The notes: generated by a model not told the origin, from the letters alone. 38,973 nt of DNA from CAIWTU01 sp035686205 (GCA_035686205.1 DASRZQ010000198.1:1-38973), one strand, 5' to 3'; counted from the first letter of the stretch, positions 15,600 through 24,716 are shown. A program made the numbers and translations.

Positions 15600-16685
15600 A
15601 TGTTAGTCAGTTGGGCAGCTGATGCAGTTTGCGGATTTCAGAGTAATGGAGAGGATATAGTACTGGCGACCGTTCTTAAAAAATCCGGTTCGGCCCCTTG
15701 TCTGGCCGGAGCGAAAATGATCGTTCGCCGGGACGGATCATCCGTTGGTTCCATCGGCGGCGGCGCACTGGAAGCGGCGGCATCCAAAGTCGCCGGAGAA
15801 GTGTTCCGGACCGGGAACGCCAGAATCATGAAGTTCAATCTCACCGGTGCCGATGCCGCCAGCATGCAGATGATCTGCGGCGGACGCGTGGAAGTGCTGG
15901 TCGAGCCGATAACCTGCAACCCGACAAATGTCACTGTATTTAAAACATTGCAGGAGGCCCTTCGTGAGAATGCAAAATGCTACCTGATTGCCGACTTTGG
16001 GCCGGTCGACGGAACGATGGAAAAAATCACCCATTGCGTAGCCCTTGAGGACGGCTCGGTTGTCGGTGATTTCAAACTGTCCCGCGAGTTGCTGGAAACA
16101 CTGAAGGAGAAAGCATACCGGTCCTCCTATCCTATACTGGTTGACGGCGAAGGAAGACGTTTTTTCGTCGAGCGGTGCTTCGCTCCCTCCACCGTGTATA
16201 TCTTTGGCGCCGGGCACATCTCGCAAAAGCTGGCTGTCCTGGCCGAGATGGCCGCATTTCGCGTGGTCGTGCTTGACGACAGGGCGGAATTCGCAAATCC
16301 GGAGCGGTTTCCATCGGCCGACGATATTAAGGTCATTGACTCTTTCGGAAGCTGCTGCGACGGGCTTGAAATCGACAGCGACAGTTTCCTGGTCATAGTT
16401 ACCAGGGGACACGTACATGACAAAACAGCCCTTACACGGACGCTTGCGACAAAAGCCCGATACATAGGCATGCTCGGGAGCAAAAGGAAGCGGGACGAAC
16501 TGTTCAGATTGCTCCTGTCCGAGGGTTTCAGCGAAAATCAGCTGCGGAGGGTACACTGCCCCATAGGTCTGGAAATCAAGGCGGAGACTACGGTTGAAAT
16601 CGCCTTCAGTATTGTATCTCAACTGATATCTGCCCGTGCTCAACCCAGTGAGGACAAATATGTTATGTCACACCTGAATCCGTGA
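15600..16685 (+). CDS. xdhC: XdhC family protein (molybdenum cofactor insertion/maturation)
   Basis: XdhC binds molybdopterin cofactor, promotes its sulfuration and hands it to xanthine dehydrogenase-type enzymes. The 361-residue protein has the N-terminal XdhC domain (GSAPCLAGAKM, GSIGGGALEA, MICGGRVEVLVEP), a Rossmann domain (VYIFGAGHISQKL, then VVVLDDR) and the C-terminal GMLGSKRKRDE and CPIGLEIKAET motifs. ATG 15600 follows AAAGGAA. No xdhAB is near, so the client enzyme is elsewhere. The last codons (HLNP-stop) lie inside the left arm of a repeat element, so the native C-terminus may have been replaced. Confidence 0.9.
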   Translation: MLVSWAADAVCGFQSNGEDIVLATVLKKSGSAPCLAGAKMIVRRDGSSVGSIGGGALEAAASKVAGEVFRTGNARIMKFNLTGADAASMQMICGGRVEVLVEPITCNPTNVTVFKTLQEALRENAKCYLIADFGPVDGTMEKITHCVALEDGSVVGDFKLSRELLETLKEKAYRSSYPILVDGEGRRFFVERCFAPSTVYIFGAGHISQKLAVLAEMAAFRVVVLDDRAEFANPERFPSADDIKVIDSFGSCCDGLEIDSDSFLVIVTRGHVHDKTALTRTLATKARYIGMLGSKRKRDELFRLLLSEGFSENQLRRVHCPIGLEIKAETTVEIAFSIVSQLISARAQPSEDKYVMSHLNP

Positions 16686-16885
16686 CGCCTTCAGGCCTTC
16701 GTCTGCGCAGAATGCCTCGGATCTTCAGTGATTCGTGTCCGGTTTCCGTTCCCCGTAAAGCCATGTCCATGGACACGGATCACGGTCACGGAATATGGAA
16801 TACGGAATACGGAATACGGAATACGGAATACGGAATAAATCCCTGCATTCGGCTTGCCCAGGCGTTTAGCCGTCACGGATCCAGG
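16673..16885. repeat. inverted-repeat element, family A, copy 1
   Basis: The left arm CCTGAATCCGTGACG (16673-16687) and right arm CGTCACGGATCCAGG (16871-16885) are inverted repeats with 14 of 15 matches. Further in, ...CTTCGTCTGCGCAGAATGCC and ...TTCGGCTTGCC also match copy 2 at 29746-29921. The left arm supplies the xdhC stop codon. The copy is lengthened by a heptamer array. Confidence 0.75.
16790..16838 (+). repeat. heptanucleotide tandem repeat
   Basis: Seven adjacent 7-bp units read GGAATA followed by T, C, C, C, C, C, A. The five central units are identical (GGAATAC). It is non-coding and inside the family A element; copy number is likely to vary by slippage. Confidence 0.9.
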
Positions 16886-17038
16886 TCACCGTAAAGAAAC
16901 CGGAAAATCCGGCACGCTTTCGAATGACTACCTCTCTGCCAAGGATTATGCGACATAATCAACTGCTTATGTTGCTTGTGTAAAAAATTTGACTGATAAA
17001 CGGGTATAATTTTGAAAAAACTGGAACGGAGGCATGTC

Positions 17039-17689
17039 ATGAAAAGAGCGTGTATGTTGTTTTTGGTCGGGGCCATATTTACGTTTGTTCCATTTACAGC
17101 CCCGGCTGCGGAGTTACGGCCCATAACGCTGCCAAGACCGCAAATTTCCGGCGGCAGGCCTCTGATGCAGGTGCTGAAGGACAGGAGCTCATCCCGTTCG
17201 TTCAGCACCGAAAAACTGTCCTTGCAAACGCTTTCGAATCTTCTTTGGGCCGCATTCGGGATAAACCGTCCGGAATCCGGAAAACGTACCGCCCCCTCCG
17301 CCATGAACTGCCAGGACATTGACATATATGTTGCAACGCCTTCTGGACTTTACCTGTTCGACGCAAGAACCCATGCATTGACGCAGGTTCTGTCTGAAGA
17401 CATAAGGGCTCTGACAGGTACGCAGCCCTATGCAAGGGAAGCAGCCATCAATCTTGTCTATGTATCGGATATTTCAAGGTTCACGAAGGTGGCACACGAG
17501 AACAGAATGATTTATGCCGCGGCAGACACGGGCTTTATCAGCCAGAATGTCTATCTGTACTGTGCCTCGGAGGGGTTGGCAACCGTCGTACGTGCGTCAA
17601 TAGACAAGGATAAACTGGCAAAGGTGATGAAACTGCGTCCGGATCAGAAAATCATCCTCGCCCAGTCCGTGGGTTATCCATCGAGATAA
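17039..17689 (+). CDS. exported SagB/ThcOx-type nitroreductase-like protein
   Basis: The 216-residue protein has a signal peptide (about 1-22, ending TAPAAE). A nitroreductase-like domain follows, with VLKDRSSSRSFS, LSNLLWAAFGIN, TAPSAMNCQDIDIYV, DTGFISQNVYLYC and GLATVVRAS. The spacing follows SagB-type dehydrogenases, which use FMN; a secreted form is less usual. ATG 17039 is preceded by GGAGG at 6 nt. A TATAAT at 17005-17010 may be the -10, although a good -35 is missing. The substrate is unknown. Confidence 0.82.
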   Translation: MKRACMLFLVGAIFTFVPFTAPAAELRPITLPRPQISGGRPLMQVLKDRSSSRSFSTEKLSLQTLSNLLWAAFGINRPESGKRTAPSAMNCQDIDIYVATPSGLYLFDARTHALTQVLSEDIRALTGTQPYAREAAINLVYVSDISRFTKVAHENRMIYAAADTGFISQNVYLYCASEGLATVVRASIDKDKLAKVMKLRPDQKIILAQSVGYPSR

Positions 17690-17712
17690 CACATGTACCG
17701 ATTTCGGAAACG

Positions 17713-17745
17713 AAAAATGGCGAGGATTTCAGCCTCGCCATTTTT
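17713..17745. terminator. bidirectional terminator
   Basis: AAAAATGGCGAGG (17713-17725) pairs perfectly with CCTCGCCATTTTT (17733-17745). It serves the convergent genes ending at 17689 (plus) and 17771 (minus). Confidence 0.9.
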
Positions 17746-17770
17746 CATCCGCTGCCGGTTAAAGAAGAAA

Positions 17771-18106
17771 TTATTTGCCGATTTCCCGGCTAACCCCATT
17801 TTCCTGCTGGTTAAGCGTCCTCTGTTCCTGTTTTGTGATGTGACCGCCGTTCTGTCTGGCCATAATCTTTTCTTCCTGGCGGATACCACGGTCTTCCCGA
17901 TGCAGTTTACTCGCGTCGGCTTTTGTCATTTCCCCTTCCCTGACCTCCTTATGGATGCGACGGTTCTGGTTCTTCAGACGCCGGTTTACCTCGTGTCTGC
18001 GGGGATGCTCTTTTGCCCAATTGGATTCGGCAAAGACTACCGAAGTGCTGGCAAACAGAGAAACGGCCACGATCATCATCAATCCCATGGTAAGCTTTTT
18101 TGTCAT
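17771..18106 (-). CDS. small exported hypothetical protein
   Basis: The 111-residue protein has a signal peptide (about 1-26, ending VVFAES) and a strongly charged helical body (EVNRRLKNQNRRIHKE, SKLHREDRGIRQEEK) ending QNGGHITKQEQRTLNQQEN. I know similar short periplasmic proteins from Geobacter-like genomes, without a function. The ATG has GGAGA about 8 nt upstream. It resembles a stress-type periplasmic helical protein only in general form. Confidence 0.75.
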   Translation of the reverse strand: MTKKLTMGLMMIVAVSLFASTSVVFAESNWAKEHPRRHEVNRRLKNQNRRIHKEVREGEMTKADASKLHREDRGIRQEEKIMARQNGGHITKQEQRTLNQQENGVSREIGK

Positions 18107-18412
18107 CTTGTTACTCTCCTGGTATTTAATTAACTTCTGGGATTGTTAAAAGCATGAGACGTGCCATTTGTCATTACTCTTTTGGGATATCACTATTTGC
18201 GGAGGCTCAAGCGTTTGAGGCTTTTATCCCCGGCTTTCGTTATTCCCGATTAGCGGAATCCGCACCTTATTTCAGGTATGGAAAAATGATGGCTTTTTGG
18301 AAGGCGGGTGATTTTTTGATTAAAATGTCTCATATTCCAGGAAATTAATTCGCGGTTGCATCGGTTCCGAATCCAAAACGGGATGTGCTTTAAAAATACC
18401 TGCGTTTTCTCT
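18107..18412. other. intergenic stretch without recognisable feature
   Basis: This lies between two minus-strand genes. Only a small hairpin, CTCAA-GCG-TTTGAG followed by GCTTTT, at about 18207-18223 stands out. The region includes the promoter of the small exported protein, but no clear boxes. Confidence 0.3.
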
Positions 18413-18844
18413 TCATTGTCCGATTAGCACGGATACTGCCTGCACAAGCTTTTTCGGTTCATTCGTACCCAGTCTGAACTTTTTCCCGCCCCTCAATTCG
18501 AACTCGACCGCCTGGAACCCCGAGACGTTATAAAGCCACCCGCCAGTCGTCAAGTGTATTCCCCAGCCATGAAACAAAGACAATTTTATCGGGGTCGCGC
18601 GAATTATATCGGCGACCGGAACCTTCTTATGAATCAACCCAAAGCCGAACTTCCAGTTCAGAAACCCGTTTCCGACTTCGATGGTGAGTGACGAGAATAT
18701 CAAAAGACAGACGACGAGAATTGCCAACACGGCTATCTGAAGAGGGTCAGAGCCGAAAAACTGGATCTGTTCGATGATGAGGAATATTACGGCACCGAGG
18801 GCAGTTATAGTTATGTAGCCGATTTGAGTATGGCGGTAATTCAT
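18413..18844 (-). CDS. membrane protein with PH-like C-terminal domain, hypothetical
   Basis: The 143-residue protein has two hydrophobic helices (about 9-28 and 36-55), then a soluble beta-rich part (VADIIRATPIKLSLFHGWGI, VEFELRGGKKFRLGTNEP). The layout resembles small bacterial PH-domain (YdbT/DUF304-like) membrane proteins. AGGTGA precedes the ATG. The function is unknown. Confidence 0.7.
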   Translation of the reverse strand: MNYRHTQIGYITITALGAVIFLIIEQIQFFGSDPLQIAVLAILVVCLLIFSSLTIEVGNGFLNWKFGFGLIHKKVPVADIIRATPIKLSLFHGWGIHLTTGGWLYNVSGFQAVEFELRGGKKFRLGTNEPKKLVQAVSVLIGQ

Positions 18845-19169
18845 GGAGATTCACCTGAACTGCTGAAAACTCGATATATAGCACATTACTACCCTAAACC
18901 ACGGCTAATTACAAGTTTTTACAGCGGTAAAACAGATGGCGGCATTGCACCCCCATGTGCGGAGGCGCATCCTTCTTACGCTCACCCGTGTTTTCCTACA
19001 AGAGAATTTCTTTTTTTGACTTGCGTCATTTATTTTCATTCGCATGCCGACGAGGATTGCTGTTAATTCCCGGCGGTATCCGTCTATGCCGCCCATCGTT
19101 CCATTAAATATCACAGTGTACGAATCCATTCATTAAGCATGAAAGAACAACAAACGGGGGGACTATTTA
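18845..19169. other. divergent upstream region of the hydrogenase cluster
   Basis: No gene is visible. A T-rich stretch with TTGACT at 19017-19022 could be a -35 box, but no good -10 follows. The ribosome site of the next gene is GGGGGGAC, 7 nt or more before its ATG. Confidence 0.35.
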
Positions 19170-20648
19170 ATGAAGCAGAAACTCGGATCCATGTACAACC
19201 TGGTAAGCCTCACCGGAGTGATACTCTCGGTCGGCGCGGCGGGGCTGATGATCGCATTCCTCGCCATGGAGGAGATTGTCGGCTCTTCCAACCCCTATGC
19301 GGGGCTCGTCTATTTTACCTTTCCGGTAATGTTCGCCATGGGTCTGCTCCTGGTTCTGGCCGGTGCGTTGCGGACGCGCAGGCGCAGGCACCAGCGTGGA
19401 CGGGAAGAGCCATCCCTGCCGGCCATCGATTTCAACGACCCCCATCACCGTCTGAAATTTTTCTTTTTCAGCACCGCGATCATGGTCTTTCTCCTGATCA
19501 TTTCCATAACCGCCATAAAAGGTTACGAATACACCGAATCGACGGCTTTCTGCGGCAAGCTCTGCCATACGGTCATGACCCCGGAATACACGGCCTGGGA
19601 GAACTCCCCACATGCCAGAGTCAAATGCGCGGAATGCCACATCGGCTCCGGGGCGAAATGGTTCGTCAAGACAAAGCTTACCGGCATGAAACAGCTCTGG
19701 GCGGTCCTGGTCCACAACTACCCGACGCCGATCGAAACCCCTGTGGCAAACCTTCGCCCGGCGAGGGAAACCTGCGAAGAGTGCCACTGGCCGGGAAAAT
19801 TCTATTCCGAGAGGAACAAGGTATTCTATCATTTCGCCTCAGATGAGAAAAACTCGCCCCGTGAAATCGACATGGTGCTGAAAACGGGAGGAGCGCCGAA
19901 GGCGCCCAACACAACAGGCATCCACTGGCACATAGGAAGCGAGGTATATTACCAGGCGAGAGACAATGCCCGCCAGGACATCGCGTACATCAGGGTGAAG
20001 GGCAAGGACGGCAGGATAACCGAATACACGGACACGGATAAACCCCTCGCCAAAAACGAGATCTCGGGCGCCAAACAGCGGCTCATGGACTGCATCGACT
20101 GCCACAACCGTCCGACCCACATCTTCCGCTCGCCCAGCCAGGAGATTGACGAGAACTTCGTCAGCGGCCGCATCGATCCCTCTCTTCCCTATCTGAAGAA
20201 GACGGCGGTTGAGCTTCTTTCCAAACCGTACAAGACGAAAGCCGAGGCATTCAAGTCCATTGAGAACGGCATCACCGGCTACTACCTCAAGAACTATCCG
20301 TCCATAAGCCTGGCAAAATCCGCCGCAATTAAAAACGCGGTGAAAGAAGTCCGGGATATCTATTCCAGAAACTTCTTCCCGGAAATGAAGACCGCGTGGA
20401 ATACGCACCCGGACAACATCGGCCACTTCTACTCTCCCGGTTGCTTCCGCTGCCACGATGGCAAGCACAAATCCTCCGACGGCCGGGTAATCTCCAAGGA
20501 CTGCAACCTCTGCCACACGGTCACCGGCCAGAAGCAGGAAAACATCCCCGCCGGGGCGAATACGGCCAACTTCGTACATCCAGTGGACATAGGGGATGAG
20601 CTCACAAAAACCAACTGCAGCGAGTGCCACACGGCGGAAGGGAAATGA
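19170..20648 (+). CDS. heptaheme NapC/NirT-family membrane cytochrome c (ImcH-like)
   Basis: The 492-residue protein has three N-terminal membrane helices (about 10-32, 42-65, 96-117) and a periplasmic domain with seven heme sites. The first is CGKLCH (128-133), a CX3CH rather than CXXCH motif, followed by M136. The others are CAECH, CEECH, CIDCH, CFRCH, CNLCH and CSECH. NapC/NirT proteins exchange electrons between the quinone pool and periplasmic carriers; the heptaheme, three-helix layout resembles Geobacter ImcH. It directly precedes the hydrogenase genes, so it may link H2 oxidation with the cytochrome network. Confidence 0.9.
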   Translation: MKQKLGSMYNLVSLTGVILSVGAAGLMIAFLAMEEIVGSSNPYAGLVYFTFPVMFAMGLLLVLAGALRTRRRRHQRGREEPSLPAIDFNDPHHRLKFFFFSTAIMVFLLIISITAIKGYEYTESTAFCGKLCHTVMTPEYTAWENSPHARVKCAECHIGSGAKWFVKTKLTGMKQLWAVLVHNYPTPIETPVANLRPARETCEECHWPGKFYSERNKVFYHFASDEKNSPREIDMVLKTGGAPKAPNTTGIHWHIGSEVYYQARDNARQDIAYIRVKGKDGRITEYTDTDKPLAKNEISGAKQRLMDCIDCHNRPTHIFRSPSQEIDENFVSGRIDPSLPYLKKTAVELLSKPYKTKAEAFKSIENGITGYYLKNYPSISLAKSAAIKNAVKEVRDIYSRNFFPEMKTAWNTHPDNIGHFYSPGCFRCHDGKHKSSDGRVISKDCNLCHTVTGQKQENIPAGANTANFVHPVDIGDELTKTNCSECHTAEGK

Positions 20649-20693
20649 TCGGAACGGAGAAAAATCCTTAATACGCTGAAAACACGGATGATG

Positions 20694-20767
20694 AAGGGGC
20701 GACGCATGCGTCGCCCTTCTCCGGCACACCGACAAACACAAGATTCGGGCAAACACAAGGTTTGCCC
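20694..20767. repeat. paired palindromic hairpins between cytochrome and hydrogenase genes
   Basis: GGGCGACGCATGCGTCGCCC (20697-20716) is a perfect 20-bp palindrome. GGGCAAAC-ACAAG-GTTTGCCC (20747-20767) is a second hairpin. Such pairs occur as dispersed REP-like units in many genomes. They could act as an mRNA processing or attenuation point before the hydrogenase genes. Confidence 0.75.
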
Positions 20768-20811
20768 CTACGGATATCGTGAAACAAGATCATAACAGGA
20801 GGTTCCTCAGC

Positions 20812-21921
20812 ATGGACAGGCAAGAAGAGAACAAACCGGAGGGGGGCGGGAAAGAGGCCACCGTCTGGGAGGAAAAGGGGATATCGCGGCGCGACTTCAT
20901 GAAATTCTGCACGGCCATGTCGGCGGCGCTGGCGCTGCCGGCGGCCTTTGCACCGAAAATAGCCCACGCCCTCGATGACATAAAGCGGCCGACTCTCGTC
21001 TGGCTCGAATTCCAGGACTGCGCCGGGGACACCGAGGCGCTTCTTCGGGCCTCCAGCCCCAAGGTAGCCGACCTTGTCCTCGATGTACTGTCGCTCGACT
21101 ACCACGAAACCATCATGGCCGCAGCCGGCCACCAGGCGGAAGAAGCGAGAAACAAGGTGTTAAAAGAGCAGAAAGGGAAATACCTGGTCGTGGTAGAAGG
21201 CTCCATCCCGGTTAAAGACGAAGGAGTTTACTGCTGCATCGGCGGCAAAACCGCCCTCGACATCGCCCGCGAAGTGTGCGGCGACGCCTTCGCCGTCATC
21301 GCCGCAGGCACCTGTGCCGCCTACGGAGGCTTGGCCGCCGCCTCTCCCAATCCCACCGGCGCGATCGGTATAAAAGAAGCCGTTCCCGGCGCCACGGTGA
21401 TAAACCTCCCCGGCTGTCCCCTCAACCCCGACAACCTCACCGCCACCGTCGTCCACTACCTCACCTTCGGAAAACTTCCCGCTGTTGACAGCAAGGGACG
21501 ACCTCTTTTTGCCTATGGAAAAAGAATCCACGACAACTGCGAGAGAAGACCCCACTTCGACGCCGGCCAGTATGTGGAGCAGTGGGATGATGCGGCCCAC
21601 CGCAAAGGCCATTGCCTGTACAAGATGGGGTGCAAGGGACCCGAGACCTGGCACAACTGCCCGACGCAGAAATTCAACGAAAAGACCAGTTGGCCGGTGG
21701 GTGCGGGCCACGGCTGCGCGGGCTGTTCCGAGGCAGGGTTCTGGGATTCCATGTCCCCCCTCTACAAGAGACTTCCCCATGTTCCCGGCTTCGGCATAGA
21801 GCTTACCGCCGACAAGATAGGCGGGGCGGTGGCGGTGGCGACAGCAGCAGCCTTTGCCGGCCACGGGATCATCAATGCCGTGAAAAAAGACAAAGACGCA
21901 GAAGCGAAAAAGGAGGACTGA
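20812..21921 (+). CDS. [NiFe] hydrogenase small subunit, Tat-exported
   Basis: The 369-residue subunit has a long Tat leader (SRRDFMKF at 25-32, then a hydrophobic stretch to AHAL). It carries the iron-sulfur relay. Proximal ligands are C70, C168 (AGTCAAYGG) and C202 (LPGCPLNPD), but the expected second Cys of the CxxC is Asp73 (DCAGDTEALLRA). Distal ligands are H240, C243, C268 and C274; medial-type ligands are C283, C302 and C305. A C-terminal helix (about 336-357) anchors it in the membrane. ATG 20812 follows AGGAGG. The large subunit gene starts 6 bp later. The 3Cys-1Asp proximal pattern is known from actinobacterial-type oxygen-insensitive hydrogenases. Confidence 0.95.
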   Translation: MDRQEENKPEGGGKEATVWEEKGISRRDFMKFCTAMSAALALPAAFAPKIAHALDDIKRPTLVWLEFQDCAGDTEALLRASSPKVADLVLDVLSLDYHETIMAAAGHQAEEARNKVLKEQKGKYLVVVEGSIPVKDEGVYCCIGGKTALDIAREVCGDAFAVIAAGTCAAYGGLAAASPNPTGAIGIKEAVPGATVINLPGCPLNPDNLTATVVHYLTFGKLPAVDSKGRPLFAYGKRIHDNCERRPHFDAGQYVEQWDDAAHRKGHCLYKMGCKGPETWHNCPTQKFNEKTSWPVGAGHGCAGCSEAGFWDSMSPLYKRLPHVPGFGIELTADKIGGAVAVATAAAFAGHGIINAVKKDKDAEAKKED

Positions 21922-21927
21922 GATAAC

Positions 21928-23637
21928 ATGGCAAAGATCGTCATAGACCCCATCACCCGAATAGAAGGGCACCTGCGCATCGAAGCCGAGATAAGCGGCG
22001 GGAAAATTGCCGATGCCTGGAGCTCGAGCGCCATGTTCCGCGGCGTAGAAAACATCCTCAAGGGAAGGGACCCCCGTGATGCCTGGTATTTCGTCCAGAG
22101 GTTCTGCGGGGTGTGCACCACCGTCCACGCCATAGCCTCCGTGAGAAGCGTCGAGAACGCCCTGGGAGTAAAAATCCCGGAAAACGCCGAACTGATCAGA
22201 AACCTGATCATGGGCATCCAGAACGTCCAGGACCACGTAATACACTTCTACCACCTCCACGCCCTCGACTGGGTGGACATAACCTCAGGCCTCAAGGCCG
22301 ACCCGGTGAAGACTGCATCCCTGGCCGCATCCATCTCCGACTGGCCGCTCAACTCCCCCACCTACTTCCGGGGAGTGCAGGAAAAGCTGAAGGCCTTCGT
22401 CGCCAAGGGAAGACTAGGTCCCTTCGCCAATGCCTACTGGGGACATCCCGGCTACAAGCTTCCCCCGGAGGCCAACCTCATGGCCACCGCCCATTATCTG
22501 GAAGCCCTCGAATGGCAGAAAGACGTGATCCGCATGCACGCCATCCTGGGGAGCAAAAACCCTCATCCGCAGACATTCCTCGTGGGGGGTATGGCCTGTA
22601 CCCTCGATCCCGACTCCCAGACAGCCCTTAACGACAACAAGCTGGAGGAAATCCGGATCATCCTGGGACGGGCAAAGGACTTCGTCGACAAGGTCTATAT
22701 TCCCGATCTCCTCGCCATAGCGTCATATTACAAGGAATGGGCCACAATCGGCGGCGGTGCGGGCAACTTCATGTCCTACGGCGATTTCCCCTCCGACAAC
22801 AGCGGCAAGCCCGAAACCCTCTGGATGCCGCGGGGAGCGGTCGTGGGCAAGGACCTCTCCAGGGTCTATCCGGTAGACGAGCAGAAAATAGCGGAATATG
22901 TGGACTTCTCCTGGTACGAGTACTCTGTTGGGAGCGGCAAGGGTCTTCATCCCTCGAAGGGAGAGACCAACTACAAGTATACAGGTCCCAAGCCTCCCTA
23001 TGAGCACCTGAACACGGACAGCAAATACTCCTGGGTGAAGTCGCCCCGCTACAGCGACCTGCCCATGGAGGTGGGGCCGCTGGCGCGGCTGCTCGTGGCA
23101 TACGCCTCCGGGCACAAGCAGGTGAAGCAGGCCGTGGACGGCGTTCTGGCGAAGCTCAATGTCCGACCCGAGGCGCTTTTCTCCACCCTGGGTAGAACCG
23201 CCGCCCGCGGCATCGAATCCTCGCTCATCGCGGCGCAGCTTCCCACCTATCTCGACAAGCTCACCGCCAACATGAAAAGCGGCGATCTCGCCGTGCACAA
23301 CGGCGAGAAATGGGACCCCTCGACCTGGCCGGAAGAGGCGGCGGGCTGCGGCTGGCACGAGGCTCCGCGCGGGGCTCTCGGCCACTGGATAAGGATAAAA
23401 GACAAAAAGATCAGCAACTATCAGGCAGTGGTTCCCTCCACCTGGAATGCCTCGCCAAGAGATGCCAGGGGATTGAGAGGCCCGTACGAGGAGGCTCTTG
23501 TGGGAACCCCTGTCGCCGATCCGAAGCAGCCGCTCGAGATACTGCGCACAGTGCATTCCTTCGATCCGTGTCTCGCCTGCGCCGTTCACGTCATGGATCA
23601 GACGGGGAACGAACTGGTGAAGGTGGAAGTGCTTTAA
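21928..23637 (+). CDS. [NiFe] hydrogenase large subunit
   Basis: The 569-residue catalytic subunit binds the NiFe(CN)2CO centre. The ligands are C60 and C63 (RFCGVCTTVH, L1) and C548 and C551 (DPCLACAVH, L2). The His554 that ends the mature protein is followed by a 15-residue tail for removal by a HyaD/HybD-type endopeptidase, which is not encoded in the window. It is co-exported with the Tat-bearing small subunit and belongs to the group 1 membrane-bound uptake type, judging by size and partners. AAGGAGG precedes the start. Confidence 0.97.
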   Translation: MAKIVIDPITRIEGHLRIEAEISGGKIADAWSSSAMFRGVENILKGRDPRDAWYFVQRFCGVCTTVHAIASVRSVENALGVKIPENAELIRNLIMGIQNVQDHVIHFYHLHALDWVDITSGLKADPVKTASLAASISDWPLNSPTYFRGVQEKLKAFVAKGRLGPFANAYWGHPGYKLPPEANLMATAHYLEALEWQKDVIRMHAILGSKNPHPQTFLVGGMACTLDPDSQTALNDNKLEEIRIILGRAKDFVDKVYIPDLLAIASYYKEWATIGGGAGNFMSYGDFPSDNSGKPETLWMPRGAVVGKDLSRVYPVDEQKIAEYVDFSWYEYSVGSGKGLHPSKGETNYKYTGPKPPYEHLNTDSKYSWVKSPRYSDLPMEVGPLARLLVAYASGHKQVKQAVDGVLAKLNVRPEALFSTLGRTAARGIESSLIAAQLPTYLDKLTANMKSGDLAVHNGEKWDPSTWPEEAAGCGWHEAPRGALGHWIRIKDKKISNYQAVVPSTWNASPRDARGLRGPYEEALVGTPVADPKQPLEILRTVHSFDPCLACAVHVMDQTGNELVKVEVL

Positions 23638-23644
23638 CATCCTT

Positions 23645-23954
23645 CTCACGCAAAGACGCCAAGACGCAAAGAAAGGCAAAGGCAATGAACAGGAATATTC
23701 AGGATTAAACCTGAAAATGGCAACTGAACGCGGATAAATCGGCAGGCTGATGGGAAAACACTCTTTGGGGGTCGGCGTTCGGTAATTTATTAAGGTTAAG
23801 GGCTTTTGATTCAACCCTAAAATGATTTTGCTTTTATCCTGAACATCCTGCTTGCACGCTGAAGCGTTACGGCGCGCAAGCCTGTATATCCCTGTTAATT
23901 CGGGTTTAAATAGTTTTGTAAGTTCTTCTTTGCGACTTTGCGGCTTTGCGTGAG
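23645..23954. repeat. inverted-repeat element between hydrogenase large subunit and cytochrome b
   Basis: The ends at 23645-23673 (beginning CTCACGCAAAGACGCC) and 23926-23954 (ending CGGCTTTGCGTGAG) are inverted repeats with 26 of 29 matches. The 250-bp interior has no gene. The left end begins 8 bp after the large-subunit stop, the right end 28 bp before the cytochrome b start. The CGCAAAG words recur in dispersed elements of many environmental genomes. Confidence 0.75.
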
Positions 23955-23982
23955 TAACGCTTTTCATTCCGGGAGGAAAGAG

Positions 23983-24645
23983 ATGGAAAAACTTGTTTCC
24001 AAATACGTCTGGGAATGGCCGGTACGGATCGTGCACTGGGTCAACTTCATCTGCATATTCACGCTGATCGCGACCGGGCTGTATATCGGCGCACCGAAGA
24101 CCCTGGCGCTTAGCGCCTCCCAGTATGTCATGGGGTGGGTGCGGTTCGTTCACTTCGTGGCAGGCTTTGTCTTCTCGGTGAGCGTAGCAAGCCGCATCTA
24201 CTGGGCTTTCAAGGGCAATGAATACGCCAACTGGCGAACCTTCGTTCCCTACCTGTTCAAGGAAGGGCGCGAGAACATGAAGGGGACATTCCTCTTTTAT
24301 ATCTTCTTCAAGCCAAAGCCGCCTCACTGCGTCGGGCACAACGCCATGGCGAGTTCCGTCTATCTGTTCATCTTCGGCTTTTATCTGGTGATGATACTGA
24401 CAGGGTTTGCGCTTTACGCCCAGTACGCTCCGGGCTCGGCGCTTCACGGCGTCTTCGGCTGGATGAATCCTCTCTTCGGCAACCAGGTGCTGCGGCTTGT
24501 ACACCATGGTCTGATGTGGGTCATCGTCGCCTTCATCATCAATCATGTCTACAGCTCGTGGCTTATGGACGTGAAGGAGAAAAACGGCGGCATCTCCAGC
24601 ATCTTCGGCGGCTGCAAGTCTGTTCCCGCCAATGGGGAGCACTGA
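23983..24645 (+). CDS. hydrogenase cytochrome b subunit (HyaC family)
   Basis: The 220-residue membrane protein has four or more helices and conserved His of Ni/Fe-hydrogenase b-type cytochromes (VRIVHWVNF, VRFVHFVAG, VLRLVHHGLMW, IINHVYSSW). It holds two b hemes and passes electrons from the small subunit to quinone, anchoring the hydrogenase on the periplasmic face. ATG 23983 follows GGAGG. It lies in the operon order small-large-cytochrome b, but a repeat element separates it from the large subunit. Confidence 0.93.
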   Translation: MEKLVSKYVWEWPVRIVHWVNFICIFTLIATGLYIGAPKTLALSASQYVMGWVRFVHFVAGFVFSVSVASRIYWAFKGNEYANWRTFVPYLFKEGRENMKGTFLFYIFFKPKPPHCVGHNAMASSVYLFIFGFYLVMILTGFALYAQYAPGSALHGVFGWMNPLFGNQVLRLVHHGLMWVIVAFIINHVYSSWLMDVKEKNGGISSIFGGCKSVPANGEH

Positions 24646-24716
24646 TTAGGCTGAGGGCTGAGGGTCGGTATTTTGGCCTGTCCATGATTCATTAATAAAC
24701 CTGAAAACGGCATGGC

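Noticed and set aside
16790..16838. CRISPR array
   Set aside because: The units are 7 bp with no spacers, so it is a simple tandem repeat.
22723..24642. 639-codon open frame on the minus strand
   Set aside because: It lies wholly antisense to the hydrogenase large subunit, a repeat element and cytochrome b, with no family similarity. High-GC third positions of the real genes explain it.
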